In this document: positions 45,437-54,629 of the stretch, piece by piece
How positions within the stretch are numbered: position 1 is the stretch's first letter
Layout: every line of letters begins with the position of its first letter
NCBI RefSeq assembly: GCF_010548305.1
Contig: NZ_JAAGLV010000010.1
Coordinates: forward strand, 248,001 to 312,000
Length of the DNA: 64,000 nt
Origin: Streptomyces sp. SID13031
GTDB lineage: Bacteria; Actinomycetota; Actinomycetes; Propionibacteriales; Kribbellaceae
Direction of reading: 5' to 3'
Notes under the pieces: model-generated
Seen by the model: only the letters and a program-made list of their open reading frames with translations
Database searches by the model: none
Told to the model about the DNA's origin: nothing
Program-made: the position numbers and the translations under genes

Positions 45437-46909
45437 ATGAGCTCGCCACAGGCTGCCACCGCCCGCTCCGGTTCTGGCCCCCTCGACTCCTTCTTCAAGA
45501 TCAGCGAACGGGGGTCCACGCTCGGCCGTGAGGTGCGCGGCGGACTCGTCACGTTCTTCACGATGGCCTACATCGTGGTGCTGAACCCCCTCATCATCGG
45601 CACCGTCAAGGACGGCACCGGCCAGTACATCGGCGGTGGTACCGACCCGGTCGCCGCGATCGCCAAGGTCGCCGTCGCCACCGCGCTGATCGCCGGCGTG
45701 GTCACCATCGTGATGGGCGTGTTCGCGAACTTCCCGCTCGCGCTGGCCGCCGGGCTCGGCCTGAACGCCTTCATCGCCTTCAGCGTGGCGTCCAAGATGA
45801 CCTGGGCCGACGCGATGGGCCTGGTGGTGATCGAGGGCGTCATCATCTTGATCCTGGTGCTGACCGGCTTCCGCAAAGCGGTCTTCGAGGCGGTGCCGGT
45901 CCAGCTGAAGATCGCGATCAGCGTCGGCATCGGCCTGTTCATCGCCTTCATCGGCGTGGTCGACGCAGGCTTCGTACGCCGTCCGTCGGCGCCCGGCGGC
46001 CCGCCGGTCGAGCTCGGTGTCGGCGGCAACCTTCGCGGCTGGCCGGTGCTCGTCTTCGTGGTCGGCCTGGTCCTGATCATCACGCTGTACGCGCGCAAGG
46101 TGAAGGGCGCGATCCTGATCGGCATTCTGGCCGCGACCGTGCTCGCGATCGTCGTCGAGGCGATCTTCGACGTCGGCGGCCGGACCGACCAGAACCCCGG
46201 CGGCTGGGGCCTGAGCGTGCCGAAACTGCCGGACGACTGGTTCAGCAAACCCAACCTGGACACGATCGGCGAGTTCAACCTGTTCGGCTCGTTCGACAAG
46301 GTCGGCGTGATCTCCGCGCTGCTGCTGATCTTCACCCTGATGCTGGCCGACTTCTTCGACACGATGGGCACGATGACGGCGATCGGCGCCGAGGCCGGGC
46401 TGCTCGACAAGGAGGGCAACCCGCCGAACGCCCAGCGGATCCTGATCGTCGACAGCGTCGCGGCCGCCGCCGGTGGCGCCGCCTCGGTGTCCAGCAACAC
46501 GTCGTACATCGAATCGGCCTCCGGCGTGGGTGAAGGCGCAAGGACCGGGCTCGCGAGCGTGGTGACCGGCGTCTGCTTCCTGATCTCGATGGTGATCGCG
46601 CCACTGGTCACGCTGGTGCCGTACGAGGCGGCCACCCCGGCGCTGGTACTGGTCGGCTTCCTGATGATGACCCAGGTCAAGGGCATCGACTTCGACGATC
46701 TCGAGGTGGCGATCCCGGCCTTCCTGACGATCATCCTGATGCCGTTCACGTACTCGATCTCGGCCGGCATCGGCGCCGGGTTCGTGTCCTACGTGCTGCT
46801 CAAGGTGGTCCGCGGCAAGGCCCGCCAGATCCACCCGCTGATGTGGATCGTCTCGGCCATGTTCGTCGTGTACTTCGCCATCGGCCCGCTGGGAGACTGG
46901 CTCACCTGA
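45437..46909 (+). CDS. NCS2-family purine permease (AzgA-like)
   Basis: This 490-residue membrane protein of the nucleobase:cation symporter-2 family, AzgA branch, takes up guanine, hypoxanthine or adenine. Key segments are FKISERGSTLGREVRGGLVTFFTMAYIVVLNPLI at the start, FPLALAAGLGLNAFIAF, LMLADFFDTMGTMTAIGAEAGLLD, and SSNTSYIESASGVGEGARTGLASVVTG, which forms part of the substrate site. Thirteen to fourteen helices are predicted, and the length is normal. It is followed by a clear terminator hairpin. No purine riboswitch is visible upstream. Confidence 0.9.
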   Translation: MSSPQAATARSGSGPLDSFFKISERGSTLGREVRGGLVTFFTMAYIVVLNPLIIGTVKDGTGQYIGGGTDPVAAIAKVAVATALIAGVVTIVMGVFANFPLALAAGLGLNAFIAFSVASKMTWADAMGLVVIEGVIILILVLTGFRKAVFEAVPVQLKIAISVGIGLFIAFIGVVDAGFVRRPSAPGGPPVELGVGGNLRGWPVLVFVVGLVLIITLYARKVKGAILIGILAATVLAIVVEAIFDVGGRTDQNPGGWGLSVPKLPDDWFSKPNLDTIGEFNLFGSFDKVGVISALLLIFTLMLADFFDTMGTMTAIGAEAGLLDKEGNPPNAQRILIVDSVAAAAGGAASVSSNTSYIESASGVGEGARTGLASVVTGVCFLISMVIAPLVTLVPYEAATPALVLVGFLMMTQVKGIDFDDLEVAIPAFLTIILMPFTYSISAGIGAGFVSYVLLKVVRGKARQIHPLMWIVSAMFVVYFAIGPLGDWLT

Positions 46910-46952
46910 CGGTGACAGTAAGTGAGATTCTCTCCAGTTAGGCTCTGGAAAT

Positions 46953-46995
46953 TGCCCGAAAGTTCCGTTCGGCGGAACTCTCTCGGGCAGTTTTC
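46953..46995 (+). terminator. Two-tier hairpin terminator after the purine permease
   Basis: An outer stem TGCCCGA/TCGGGCA (46953-46959 and 46983-46989) encloses an inner stem AGTTCCG/CGGAACT with a TTCGG loop, followed by G-TTTT. It lies 44 bases after the permease stop and before the LuxR regulator. Confidence 0.8.
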
Positions 46996-47085
46996 CGGGA
47001 AACCGATTACTCCGCGTTAGTTGTTTGCTAAATCATCAGCGTGAATCTTGGGTCGGAGAGGGGTTTCCGGCTACTCTCCTAGGCG

Positions 47086-49623
47086 ATGTACGGCGACTCG
47101 GGGGACGTGTCGCCAGACCGATCCCGGGAGTTCGGTGTGAGGCATGGAGCGGCTCGTTTGATCGAGCGGGACCAGCACGTCCGGGAACTCCTGGACGTGG
47201 TCGGAGCAGGCGACAGTACGGCCGTTCTCGTCACCGGCGAGGCGGGCATCGGCAAGACCAGCCTGATCCGCGAAGTGGTGGCCCGGGTCGGCCCGGAGTA
47301 CAGGGTGCTCGTCGGCTCGTGTGACGACTTCCTGGCGCCGCCGCTGCTGCAGCCGATCCGGGACGCCTTCCGGGTCGCGGGCGGCCCGATGGCGACGGCG
47401 ACCGAGCCCGAGGCGGTGTTCGACGCTTTCCTGAACGAGTTCCGCCGGCCGACCGTGCTGGTGATCGAGGACGTGCACTGGGCCGACGACGCCACTCTCG
47501 ACGTCCTGCGCTACCTCGTGCACCGGCTGGAACAGTTGCCGGGAGCAATCGTCATCCTGACCTACCGCGAGGATGCGATCGACGGGCGGCACCCGCTGCG
47601 CGGCTGGCTCGGGGCGCTCGCCGACGTACCGATCCGGCGGATCAACCTCCAGCCGCTGTCGTTGGACGCGGTCCGCTCGATCGCCGCGGGCAGCGGCCGG
47701 GACGCGACGGAGCTGTTCGAGCTGACCGGTGGCAACCCGTTCTATCTGACCGAGGTGCTGGCCGGCCCCGGCGACACCATCCCGGCAACCGTGGTCGACG
47801 CAGTGCTGGCCCGCTTCGGCCGGCTGGATGCGGACAGCCTCGCGGTGGTCGAGCAGCTCTCGGTCATTCCCACCACGATCGAGCTGCAGCACATCACCAA
47901 GGTGGTCGGCGGCAAGCTGGACGGGCTGAGCCAGGCCGAGCAGGCCGGCGTACTGGAGACGCACGGCAACAACATCGGCTTCCGGCACGAGCTGGCCAGG
48001 CGTGCGATCGAGCAGGCCCTGCCGCCGATGCGGCGCCGGTTGCTCAACGCGCACATCCTCGAGCTGATGATCCATTGCGGCGACGTTCACCAGGCCCGGG
48101 TGGTCCACCACGCCGTCGAGGCGGGGGACATCGCCGTACTGCTGGAGCATGGTCCGCGCGCAGCCCGCGAGGCCAGCCTGGCCGGGTCGCACCGGCAGGC
48201 CTTGGCGCATTTGGAGGCAGTACTTCCGTACGCCGATCGACTGACGGTGGCTGAGCGAGCGGCGCTGCTCGACGGGTATGCGTGGGAGCTCCACATCGCC
48301 CACCGGTTCGCCGACGCCGTGAATGCCGGGCAGCAGGCGGTCGAGTTGCTAGGCCAGCTGGGCGAGTCGGTGGCGCTGGTGGAGACGCTGATGCGGCAGT
48401 CCCGTTTCCTCTACATGGCAGGCGATACGGCCGCGTCGGTCGCGAGGTCCGACAAGGCGATCGCGATCGCGTCCCGGGTGGGCGCCGTCGCAGTACGGGC
48501 GTCGGCTGCTGCCGGGCGTGGAATGCTGCTGGCGCTCACCGGCGACGCCGTCGAGGCGATCTCGGAGCTCGAGCGGGCGCACGAGCTCGCCTGCGAGGCG
48601 GGCCGGACGGATATCGATGCCCTGTGCCACAACTATCTCGGGCTCGCCTGGTGCGATCTGGGTTCGCCGACCGGGCTGAAGCACCTACGAACGAGCATCG
48701 AGCTCGCCGAATCGACCGGCGACTACGAAGCCGTTGCCCGTGGCTACACGAACCTCGCGGAGATGCTGTATCGCGAGTTGCACTGGGGTGAGCTGGCCGA
48801 CTGTCTGCGGGCCGGGCTGGAGTTCGTCCGTGAGCGTGGCTTCGGTTCGCACGCGTACAACCTGGAGGTCCACCAGGCGCTGCTGGATCTGCGTCAGGGG
48901 GAGTGGGCGGCCGCTGAGGAACGGCTGCGGCGGCTGATCGACTCGGTGGACGACCAGGGCATGCTCTCGGTGCTCAGCCTGTCCAGCCTCGGTCGCGTCC
49001 TCGCCAGGCGAGGCGCCCCGGAAGCCGAAGGCCTGCTCGCCGACGTCTGGAAGCGCGCCCGGCGGCAGCGTTCACTGACCGGCTTCGCGTACGCAGCGAC
49101 GGCGTACGCCGAATGGGCCTGGCTCAACGACCGGCCGGACCTGCTGATCAGCATCAAGGACGAGGTCAGCCACCTGACCGAGATCCAGGCGTTCCGCCGG
49201 TTGCCGGGGAGTCACGGCTGGACCAATGTGGACGACCCGTACGAGCAGGCGCTGGAGCTGGCCGAGTCGGGTGATTCGGACGAGGCGTTGCAGGCTCTGC
49301 AGGTGTTGGACCGGTTGGGTGCGGCGCCGGCTGCCGCCATGGTCCGGCGCCGCCTGAAGGAGCTGGGTGTGGCCAGGATCCCCCGAGGCGCCCAGACACG
49401 CACCCGGCAGAACCCGTGTGGGCTCACCGAGCGTCAGCTCGAAGTACTGGTGTTGCTCGCGGACGGCCTGACCAATCCGCAGATCGCCGGCGAGCTCGTG
49501 CTGTCGGTCCGGACGGTCGACCGGCACGTCTCCGCGATCCTGGGCCGGCTGGACGCGCGGACCAGGCAGGAAGCGGCGGCGGCAGCCCGCTCGCTCGGGC
49601 TGGCCGGCGAGCGCTCCGCCTGA
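47086..49623 (+). CDS. LAL-type LuxR-family regulator with AAA+/STAND ATPase
   Basis: This 845-residue large ATP-binding LuxR regulator has Walker A GEAGIGKTS (~50-58) and Walker B VLVIEDVHWADD (~125-136) in a STAND ATPase domain. A long helical TPR-like sensor region (~330-740) follows. The C-terminal LuxR HTH (~775-840) reads GLTERQLEVLVLLADGLTNPQIAGELVLSVRTVDRHVSAILGRLDARTRQEAAA. Such proteins are transcription activators switched by ligand and ATP; targets are unknown. No catabolic or antibiotic cluster sits next to it. The ATG at 47086 is the longest plausible start and a later GTG cannot be excluded. Confidence 0.88.
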   Translation: MYGDSGDVSPDRSREFGVRHGAARLIERDQHVRELLDVVGAGDSTAVLVTGEAGIGKTSLIREVVARVGPEYRVLVGSCDDFLAPPLLQPIRDAFRVAGGPMATATEPEAVFDAFLNEFRRPTVLVIEDVHWADDATLDVLRYLVHRLEQLPGAIVILTYREDAIDGRHPLRGWLGALADVPIRRINLQPLSLDAVRSIAAGSGRDATELFELTGGNPFYLTEVLAGPGDTIPATVVDAVLARFGRLDADSLAVVEQLSVIPTTIELQHITKVVGGKLDGLSQAEQAGVLETHGNNIGFRHELARRAIEQALPPMRRRLLNAHILELMIHCGDVHQARVVHHAVEAGDIAVLLEHGPRAAREASLAGSHRQALAHLEAVLPYADRLTVAERAALLDGYAWELHIAHRFADAVNAGQQAVELLGQLGESVALVETLMRQSRFLYMAGDTAASVARSDKAIAIASRVGAVAVRASAAAGRGMLLALTGDAVEAISELERAHELACEAGRTDIDALCHNYLGLAWCDLGSPTGLKHLRTSIELAESTGDYEAVARGYTNLAEMLYRELHWGELADCLRAGLEFVRERGFGSHAYNLEVHQALLDLRQGEWAAAEERLRRLIDSVDDQGMLSVLSLSSLGRVLARRGAPEAEGLLADVWKRARRQRSLTGFAYAATAYAEWAWLNDRPDLLISIKDEVSHLTEIQAFRRLPGSHGWTNVDDPYEQALELAESGDSDEALQALQVLDRLGAAPAAAMVRRRLKELGVARIPRGAQTRTRQNPCGLTERQLEVLVLLADGLTNPQIAGELVLSVRTVDRHVSAILGRLDARTRQEAAAAARSLGLAGERSA

Positions 49624-49737
49624 TTGCCGTACAGAACGACAGGCAGTAGTCAGGTCTGTGTCGGCGCTTCACGCTCGGGTCGGGTCGGGCGGCCCTTGGG
49701 ACGAGCACTACTTCCTGTCCCTATGTACGCGGGGGAG

Positions 49738-49780
49738 CCACGCCGGGCGGAGCCGGGGGGATTGGCTGCGCCCGGCGTGG
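49738..49780. terminator. Perfect 12-bp hairpin between convergent genes
   Basis: CCACGCCGGGCG at 49738-49749 pairs perfectly with 49769-49780 over a 19-base loop. It lies between the LuxR gene stop (49623) and the FAD enzyme stop (49802) and could serve both as a terminator. The 178-base gap contains no other feature. Confidence 0.65.
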
Positions 49781-49801
49781 CCCGGGGAGATGGATTGTGG
49801 G

Positions 49802-51166
49802 TCAGACCAGTGGGTGGTTGCCGCGGATCAGGTTGCCCGGGTCGACCCGGTTCTTGATCTCGCGGAGCCGGACCAGCGTGGCCTCGTCGTGGATCTCCTC
49901 GACCGGCTCGCCGTGCGCCATCGTCGGCGGCAGCAGACCACCGGCCCACGGAGCCAGCCCGGCGACGACGGTGTCGATCTCGGCCTGGATCGCCGGACCG
50001 TGCTCCGGTGCCATCGCCATCCCGCCGAGCAGCAGGAAGTACGGGTCTTCCATCGTGCCGACCGCGGACTCGTGAGCGCCTGGCCGGGTGAAGGCGCCAC
50101 CCACGTGGCGGATCTCCACCAGCATGAGCGGTGACGGCGCCGGCCGATCCAGCACGAGCTCGAGCAGCGCGTCGATCGTGTGCTGATCGAACTCCTTCAG
50201 CATCGCGACCTTGCCGACGCCAGGCATCGGGTCCTCCGGCTCCTGGGCGATCTCGCCGACCTTGTCGAGCGGTACCTCGCCCACCCCGTCGACCAGCGGC
50301 TCGGCCACCGCCCGGATCGGCGCGAGCAGCTTCTCCGCGTCGTCGCCGTCGCCGAGGAAGGTGGAGTCGATCGCGACCATCCAGCGGCCGCGCATCGGCG
50401 GCGGCACGAACTCCAGGTCCGGCATGTTGATCATCCAGGCCCAGAGGCTGAGCTCCTCCGGCGCGGTCGCGGTCACCTGGCTGAAAGCGCGCAGGAGCTC
50501 GCGGGCGTCCTCGGCGTACCACATCATCCGGCCGCCGTAGATCTGCGGTTCGGGCAGCAGTTCGAGCTCCATCGCGGTGACGATGGCGAACTCGCCGCCG
50601 CCACCCCGCAGCGCCCAGAACAGGTCCGGGAAGGCGTCCTTGGTCACCCGCAGGTGGTGGCCCTCGGCATCGACCAGCTCGATCGCGCGGACGTGGTTGG
50701 CGGCGAAGCCGTGTTTGCGGCCGAACCAGCTCACCCCGCCGTTGAGCGTGTAGCCGACGACCGTCGGGTCGCCGCTGCTGCCGGGCAGCGAGGTCAGGCC
50801 GCTGCCGGTCAGCGCTTTGTTCAGGTCGCGCCAGCGCACGCCGGCGCCGACCCGGACGATCTCCTCGCCCGTTTCGGTGGTGACCAGGTCGATCGCGTCG
50901 AGGGCGCCGGTGCGGAGCAGGATCATCCCGCTGCTGGTCGCCCCCGAAGCGCCGTGCCCCACCGGCTGAGCCCCCACGGTCAGCCGGTGGCGGCGCGCCA
51001 GGCGGATCGCCGCCTGGACGTCTTCGGTTCCCGTCACATGCACCACGGCGGCCGGCCGCTGGTCGACCAGCAGGAACCAGGCCTGCCGTTCCACGTCGTA
51101 CTCGGCGTCGTCGGGGCCGATCACCCGGCCTTTGACGGCTGCGCGCAATTCATCGATCAGGGACAT
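49802..51166 (-). CDS. FAD-binding oxidoreductase (berberine-bridge-enzyme-like)
   Basis: This 454-residue protein has a PCMH-type FAD domain: AAVVHVTGTEDVQAAIRLARRHRLTVGAQPVGHGASG, where His is the likely histidyl-FAD site, then LTSLPGSSGDPTVVGYTLNGGVSWFGRKHGFAANHV. The C-terminal BBE motif is degenerate (IHDEATLVRLREIKNRVDPGNLIRGNHP). Members oxidise sugars, alcohols or amine-containing natural products, making H2O2. The second covalent-FAD Cys of bicovalent enzymes is absent (GSSGDPTV in its place). The ATG at 51166 gives the family N-terminus. It stands alone. Confidence 0.85.
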   Translation of the reverse strand: MSLIDELRAAVKGRVIGPDDAEYDVERQAWFLLVDQRPAAVVHVTGTEDVQAAIRLARRHRLTVGAQPVGHGASGATSSGMILLRTGALDAIDLVTTETGEEIVRVGAGVRWRDLNKALTGSGLTSLPGSSGDPTVVGYTLNGGVSWFGRKHGFAANHVRAIELVDAEGHHLRVTKDAFPDLFWALRGGGGEFAIVTAMELELLPEPQIYGGRMMWYAEDARELLRAFSQVTATAPEELSLWAWMINMPDLEFVPPPMRGRWMVAIDSTFLGDGDDAEKLLAPIRAVAEPLVDGVGEVPLDKVGEIAQEPEDPMPGVGKVAMLKEFDQHTIDALLELVLDRPAPSPLMLVEIRHVGGAFTRPGAHESAVGTMEDPYFLLLGGMAMAPEHGPAIQAEIDTVVAGLAPWAGGLLPPTMAHGEPVEEIHDEATLVRLREIKNRVDPGNLIRGNHPLV

Positions 51167-51274
51167 GGCTCTATTCCAGATCACCCAGCGCCGTCACGCA
51201 TCGGTACCGGCTGCTCATATCTGGGCGCGACCTACCCACATCGCAACCGGGCAAATGTGAGGAAGCTGTCAGGA

Positions 51275-52354
51275 CTAGGGCAGCAGCCGGGCGCGAAGGT
51301 CCAAATACTCGGAGCGGGCGGTGAAAAGCTCGCGGAGCTCGGTGGTGACGTTGTCGAGGAAGTCGGTGCGGTAGGTCGCGTCCGTCATCAGTGAGATCGA
51401 GTAGTACAGGCCGGTGAAGTTCGCGATGCCGACGGCAACCTTGACCAGCGCCGCGCTGATCAGCAGGTGATGGTCCATCAGGTCGATCTGGTGCGACCAG
51501 GCGCCCGGCTCGATTCCCCACGCGTCGTAGATCTTCTGGCTGATCGCGAGCATTCCGAAACCGATGAAGAACAGACCGACCCCGGTACTGACCACCAGCA
51601 CCTGCATCCACTGGCGGATCACCAGACTGACGCTCAGGTTGAGCCGCTGGATCGGGCGCAACGGCGGGCCGGAGCCGGCGTCGCGCTCGATCACGTCCAG
51701 CTCCTTCGGTAGCCGCAGGATCAGGAACAGGTCGCTGAGCAGGGCGAACGCGATCGCTGAGAGGACGATGAACTCGACCGGCATCCCGGCGAAGACCTGC
51801 CACATCTCGGTGTTCACGAACAGTACGAGCGAGAACACGAGCAGCAACGGCAGTGCCCGGACCAAGCTGGTGACGGAGTTGGCCAGCTCGGTGCCGAGCC
51901 GGCGCAGGCCGTAGAAGACCGTTCCGATCAGGCCGTAGCCGACCACGACGTAGACCACGCCGACCAGCAACAGGTTGCCGACGGCAACGCCGAGGAACTG
52001 GGTCAGCTGCCCCTCGGTGGCGAGCGGCAGCAGGGCCGGCAGCAGCACGAAGACGGCCAGCTCGGGGGTGCCGAAGCGGGTCGGGAAGGACCAGAACCGG
52101 CGGCCGCGGAAGCGGTTCAGCAGCCCGAAGCCGGTGATCAGGATGGCCAGCCCGAGGAGGGCGGTCAGCAGGTTGCGCCGCGGCGACCAGTCCAGCGAGG
52201 TGGCGCCGAGCAGCTCGAAGATGAAGACGAGCAGCAGTACCGGCGTCGCCCGGCCGAAGATGTCGTGCGTCGGCGAGAAGTCCTCGATGAACAACGGCAG
52301 CCCCGCGCGCCGGAAGCGCTGCTCGTACCGGGCCAGCTCCGGTGGTGTCCCCAT
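51275..52354 (-). CDS. Polytopic membrane protein of unknown function
   Basis: This 359-residue protein has seven or eight predicted helices (for example ATPVLLLVFIFELLGATS, ELAVFVLLPALLPLA, FLGVAVGNLLLVGVVYVVVGYGLIG, VLVVSTGVGLFFIGFGMLAIS). It starts with an amphipathic, charged N-terminus (PELARYEQRFRRAGLPLFIEDFSP) that probably sits at the membrane surface. A loop of ~45 residues (LPKELDVIERDAGSGPPLRPIQRL) is cytoplasmic. I recognise no catalytic or transport motif. It is divergent from the MarR regulator gene, with 70 bases between starts. Confidence 0.75.
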   Translation of the reverse strand: MGTPPELARYEQRFRRAGLPLFIEDFSPTHDIFGRATPVLLLVFIFELLGATSLDWSPRRNLLTALLGLAILITGFGLLNRFRGRRFWSFPTRFGTPELAVFVLLPALLPLATEGQLTQFLGVAVGNLLLVGVVYVVVGYGLIGTVFYGLRRLGTELANSVTSLVRALPLLLVFSLVLFVNTEMWQVFAGMPVEFIVLSAIAFALLSDLFLILRLPKELDVIERDAGSGPPLRPIQRLNLSVSLVIRQWMQVLVVSTGVGLFFIGFGMLAISQKIYDAWGIEPGAWSHQIDLMDHHLLISAALVKVAVGIANFTGLYYSISLMTDATYRTDFLDNVTTELRELFTARSEYLDLRARLLP

Positions 52355-52394
52355 GGCCGGAACCCTAGCGTAGGCGGCCGGTGCCTCGCTTTCT

Positions 52395-52421
52395 TTAGCA
52401 AAGGTAATGAGTTAAGCTAAC
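52395..52421. promoter_or_regulatory. MarR-type operator in the divergent gap
   Basis: TTAGC (52395-52399) and GCTAA (52416-52420) form an inverted repeat with 16 bases between. The inner GTTA-AGC-TAAC (52411-52421) is a perfect palindrome. The site ends three bases before the MarR start codon, so binding would block transcription of MarR and its MFS partner. Confidence 0.5.
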
Positions 52422-52424
52422 GAT

Positions 52425-52874
52425 ATGCCCGAAATCGTCGCCCAGCAGGTGAAGAGTGATGTCGGGCTGGCCAGTGCCCTCAGGTCGTCCACTCTGCGGT
52501 TGTCGCGGCAGATCCGCCGCCAGCGCGTCGAGGGACACGACCTGACCGCCAACCAGCTCGGCGTGCTCGGTGCGCTCGGCAAACACGACGCGATGACGAT
52601 CGGCGAGCTGGCCGCGCACGAGCAGGTCAAGCCGCCGTCGATGACGCGGATCGTGTCGAACATGGAGGAGGCGGGCCTGGTGGTCCGCCGGCCGCATGCC
52701 ACCGACAAGCGCCAGATCGTGGTCGAGCTGACCCAGGCCGCGCATGACCTGCTGCACGCCAACCGGCGACGGCGCGACGAGTGGCTACAGACGAAACTGA
52801 AGAAACTGACCCCTGAGGAGCGCGACATCCTGCGCAAGGCAGCACCTGTCCTGGAACGCCTGGCGGCCACGTGA
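52425..52874 (+). CDS. MarR-family transcriptional regulator
   Basis: This 149-residue winged-helix protein has LTANQLGVLGALGKHDAMTIGELAAHEQVKPPSMTRIVSNMEEAGLVVRRPHATDKRQIVVELTQ, the full MarR HTH and wing with the conserved DKR. The N- and C-terminal helices form the dimer. Its stop overlaps the GTG start of the MFS gene by three bases, so they form an operon, typical of a repressor paired with the exporter it controls. Confidence 0.9.
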   Translation: MPEIVAQQVKSDVGLASALRSSTLRLSRQIRRQRVEGHDLTANQLGVLGALGKHDAMTIGELAAHEQVKPPSMTRIVSNMEEAGLVVRRPHATDKRQIVVELTQAAHDLLHANRRRRDEWLQTKLKKLTPEERDILRKAAPVLERLAAT

Positions 52875-54211
52875 GTCCGACCTTCCGCGCGTTCAAAGTC
52901 CGCAACTTCCGGCTCTACGCCACCGGCGCGATCATCTCGAACACCGGCACCTGGATGCAGCGGGTCGCCCAGGACTGGCTGGTCCTGGAGCTGACCCACT
53001 CCGGCACCGCGCTCGGCATCGTCACCGGCCTGCAGTTCCTCCCCGCTCTGCTGATCTCCCCGTACGCCGGGCTGATCGCCGACCGGTTCCCCAAACGCCG
53101 GGTGCTGACCATCACCCAGATCGCGATGGGAGTCGTCGCGCTGGTGCTGGGCACGATGACCGTCACGGGCGTGGTCGAGGCCTGGCACGTGTACGCGCTG
53201 GCCTTCGTGTTCGGGATCGGGACCGCGTTCGACGCGCCGACCCGGCAGGCCTTCGTCGTCGAGATGGTCGGCAAGGACGAGCTGTCCAACGCCGTCGGCC
53301 TGAACTCGGCGTCCTTCAACGCCGCCCGGCTGATCGGCCCCGGCCTGGCCGGCCTGCTGATCCACTGGATCGGGACCGGTCCGGTGATCATCATCAACGG
53401 ACTCAGCTACGCCGCGGTGATCCTGTCGCTGCACCTGATGCGGACCAGTGAGCTGCACACCCCGAAGGTCGCGGCTCGCGAGAAGGGCATGATCCGGGAC
53501 GGGATGCGTTACCTGTGGCGCCGGCCCGACCTGATGATGGTGCTGGTCGCGGTGTTCTTCGCCGGGACCTTCGGGCTGAACTTCCAGATGACCTCCGCGC
53601 TGATGGCCACGAGCGCGTTCCACAAGGGCGCGGGGGAGTACGGCATCCTCGGCTCGATCCTGGCGATCGGCTCACTCGTCGGTGCGCTGCTCGCGGCCCG
53701 TCGGGTCCGGACCCGCGGCCGGCTGGTGATCGGCGCGGCGCTGGCCTTCGGGGCGATGGATGTCGTCAGCGGGCTGATGCCGACGTACCTGTCCTTCGCC
53801 CTGGTCCTGCCGCTGGTCGGTTTCACCGCGCTGACGATGCTCACCGCGGCGAACGCGACCATGCAGTTGGGCATCGAGCCGACCATGCGCGGCCGGGTGA
53901 TGGCGCTCTACATGACCGTCCTGATGGGCGGTACGCCGATCGGCTCACCGTTCATCGGCTGGATCGGCCAGGAGTTCGGCGCCCGCTGGTCCCTGATCGT
54001 CGGCGGCGCCATCACGATGCTCGGCACCACCGCCTCAGTCCTGTACTTCTCCCGCCGCCGGGGTCTCGCCATCCGCCCTCACCTGCTCCCGCGCCCCCGC
54101 CTGGATGTCCTCTTCCCGACCACGGACCTCCTGGGCGAGAAATCCACCCTCACCGAGCCGGCAACAACAGGAGCCCGAGTGCCGGAGCCGGCTAAACCGC
54201 AAGTCGCCTAG
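52871..54211 (+). CDS. MFS exporter (EntS-like MFS_3 branch)
   Basis: This 446-residue protein has the NFRLYATGAIISNTGTWMQRVAQDWLVLELT start and motif A GLIADRFPKRRVL of the MFS_3/enterobactin-exporter-like branch. A long loop mid-protein (RTSELHTPKVAAREKGMIRDGMRYLWRR) separates two six-helix halves. The ~60-residue tail is Pro/Thr-rich. It is probably a drug or siderophore exporter under MarR control. The GTG at 52871 overlaps the MarR stop. Its own stop codon shares a CTAG with the broken gene on the other strand. Confidence 0.85.
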   Translation: MSPTFRAFKVRNFRLYATGAIISNTGTWMQRVAQDWLVLELTHSGTALGIVTGLQFLPALLISPYAGLIADRFPKRRVLTITQIAMGVVALVLGTMTVTGVVEAWHVYALAFVFGIGTAFDAPTRQAFVVEMVGKDELSNAVGLNSASFNAARLIGPGLAGLLIHWIGTGPVIIINGLSYAAVILSLHLMRTSELHTPKVAAREKGMIRDGMRYLWRRPDLMMVLVAVFFAGTFGLNFQMTSALMATSAFHKGAGEYGILGSILAIGSLVGALLAARRVRTRGRLVIGAALAFGAMDVVSGLMPTYLSFALVLPLVGFTALTMLTAANATMQLGIEPTMRGRVMALYMTVLMGGTPIGSPFIGWIGQEFGARWSLIVGGAITMLGTTASVLYFSRRRGLAIRPHLLPRPRLDVLFPTTDLLGEKSTLTEPATTGARVPEPAKPQVA

Positions 54212-54573
54212 ATCTGGCCGGCCAGCCCGGCGGCGAAGAGCAGTCCCGGGACCTGGTGGTTGGCCCCCAGCAAGAGCGCCTCTGGATCCTTCGCCGGATC
54301 CGGTCGCTCTGCGGGGTTGCGTGGGTTGTGACCCTCACATAGTCCACGGGCTCCGATGACACCTGGTGCAGGGCGATCGACGTGCGGATCTCCTGGGCGT
54401 AGTAGTCGGCCAGCAACCACTGCTCATTCTTGAAGTAGAGCCGGTATGGGTCGAACAACCCCCGCAGGTCGCCGCCCGCCACCGCCGTAGCGCAGCTGCA
54501 CCGTTCCCAGCCCGTCCCACACCAGGGTCGCGTTGGCGCCCTTCAGCTCATCCCCGCTCAGCTCATCGGCCAT
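54208..54573 (-). pseudogene. Small gene split by two compensating frameshifts
   Basis: Three pieces read as one ~120-residue protein. MADELSGDELKGANATLVWDGLGTVQLRYGG lies in one frame from the ATG at 54573. GGDLRGLFDPYRLYFKNEQW...VDYVRVTTHATP follows in the next frame (about 54480 to 54310). RPDPAKDPEALLLGANHQVPGLLFAAGLAGQI returns to the first frame and ends at 54208. The two shifts fall in G-rich and CGCAGAGCG stretches. The final stop abuts the neighbour's stop (CTAG), as for an intact gene. It is either a pseudogene or two sequencing indels. I do not recognise the family. Confidence 0.6.
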
Positions 54574-54629
54574 GGGCCACATCCTGACCGCCGTTGGGTG
54601 CAAGTTGAGCGCCACGCGCACAATGGGGT

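Noticed and set aside
45404..46834. Long Asp/His/Gln-rich frame opposite the purine permease
   Set aside because: The composition is that of reverse-complemented membrane-protein codons, and the permease frame is unambiguous.
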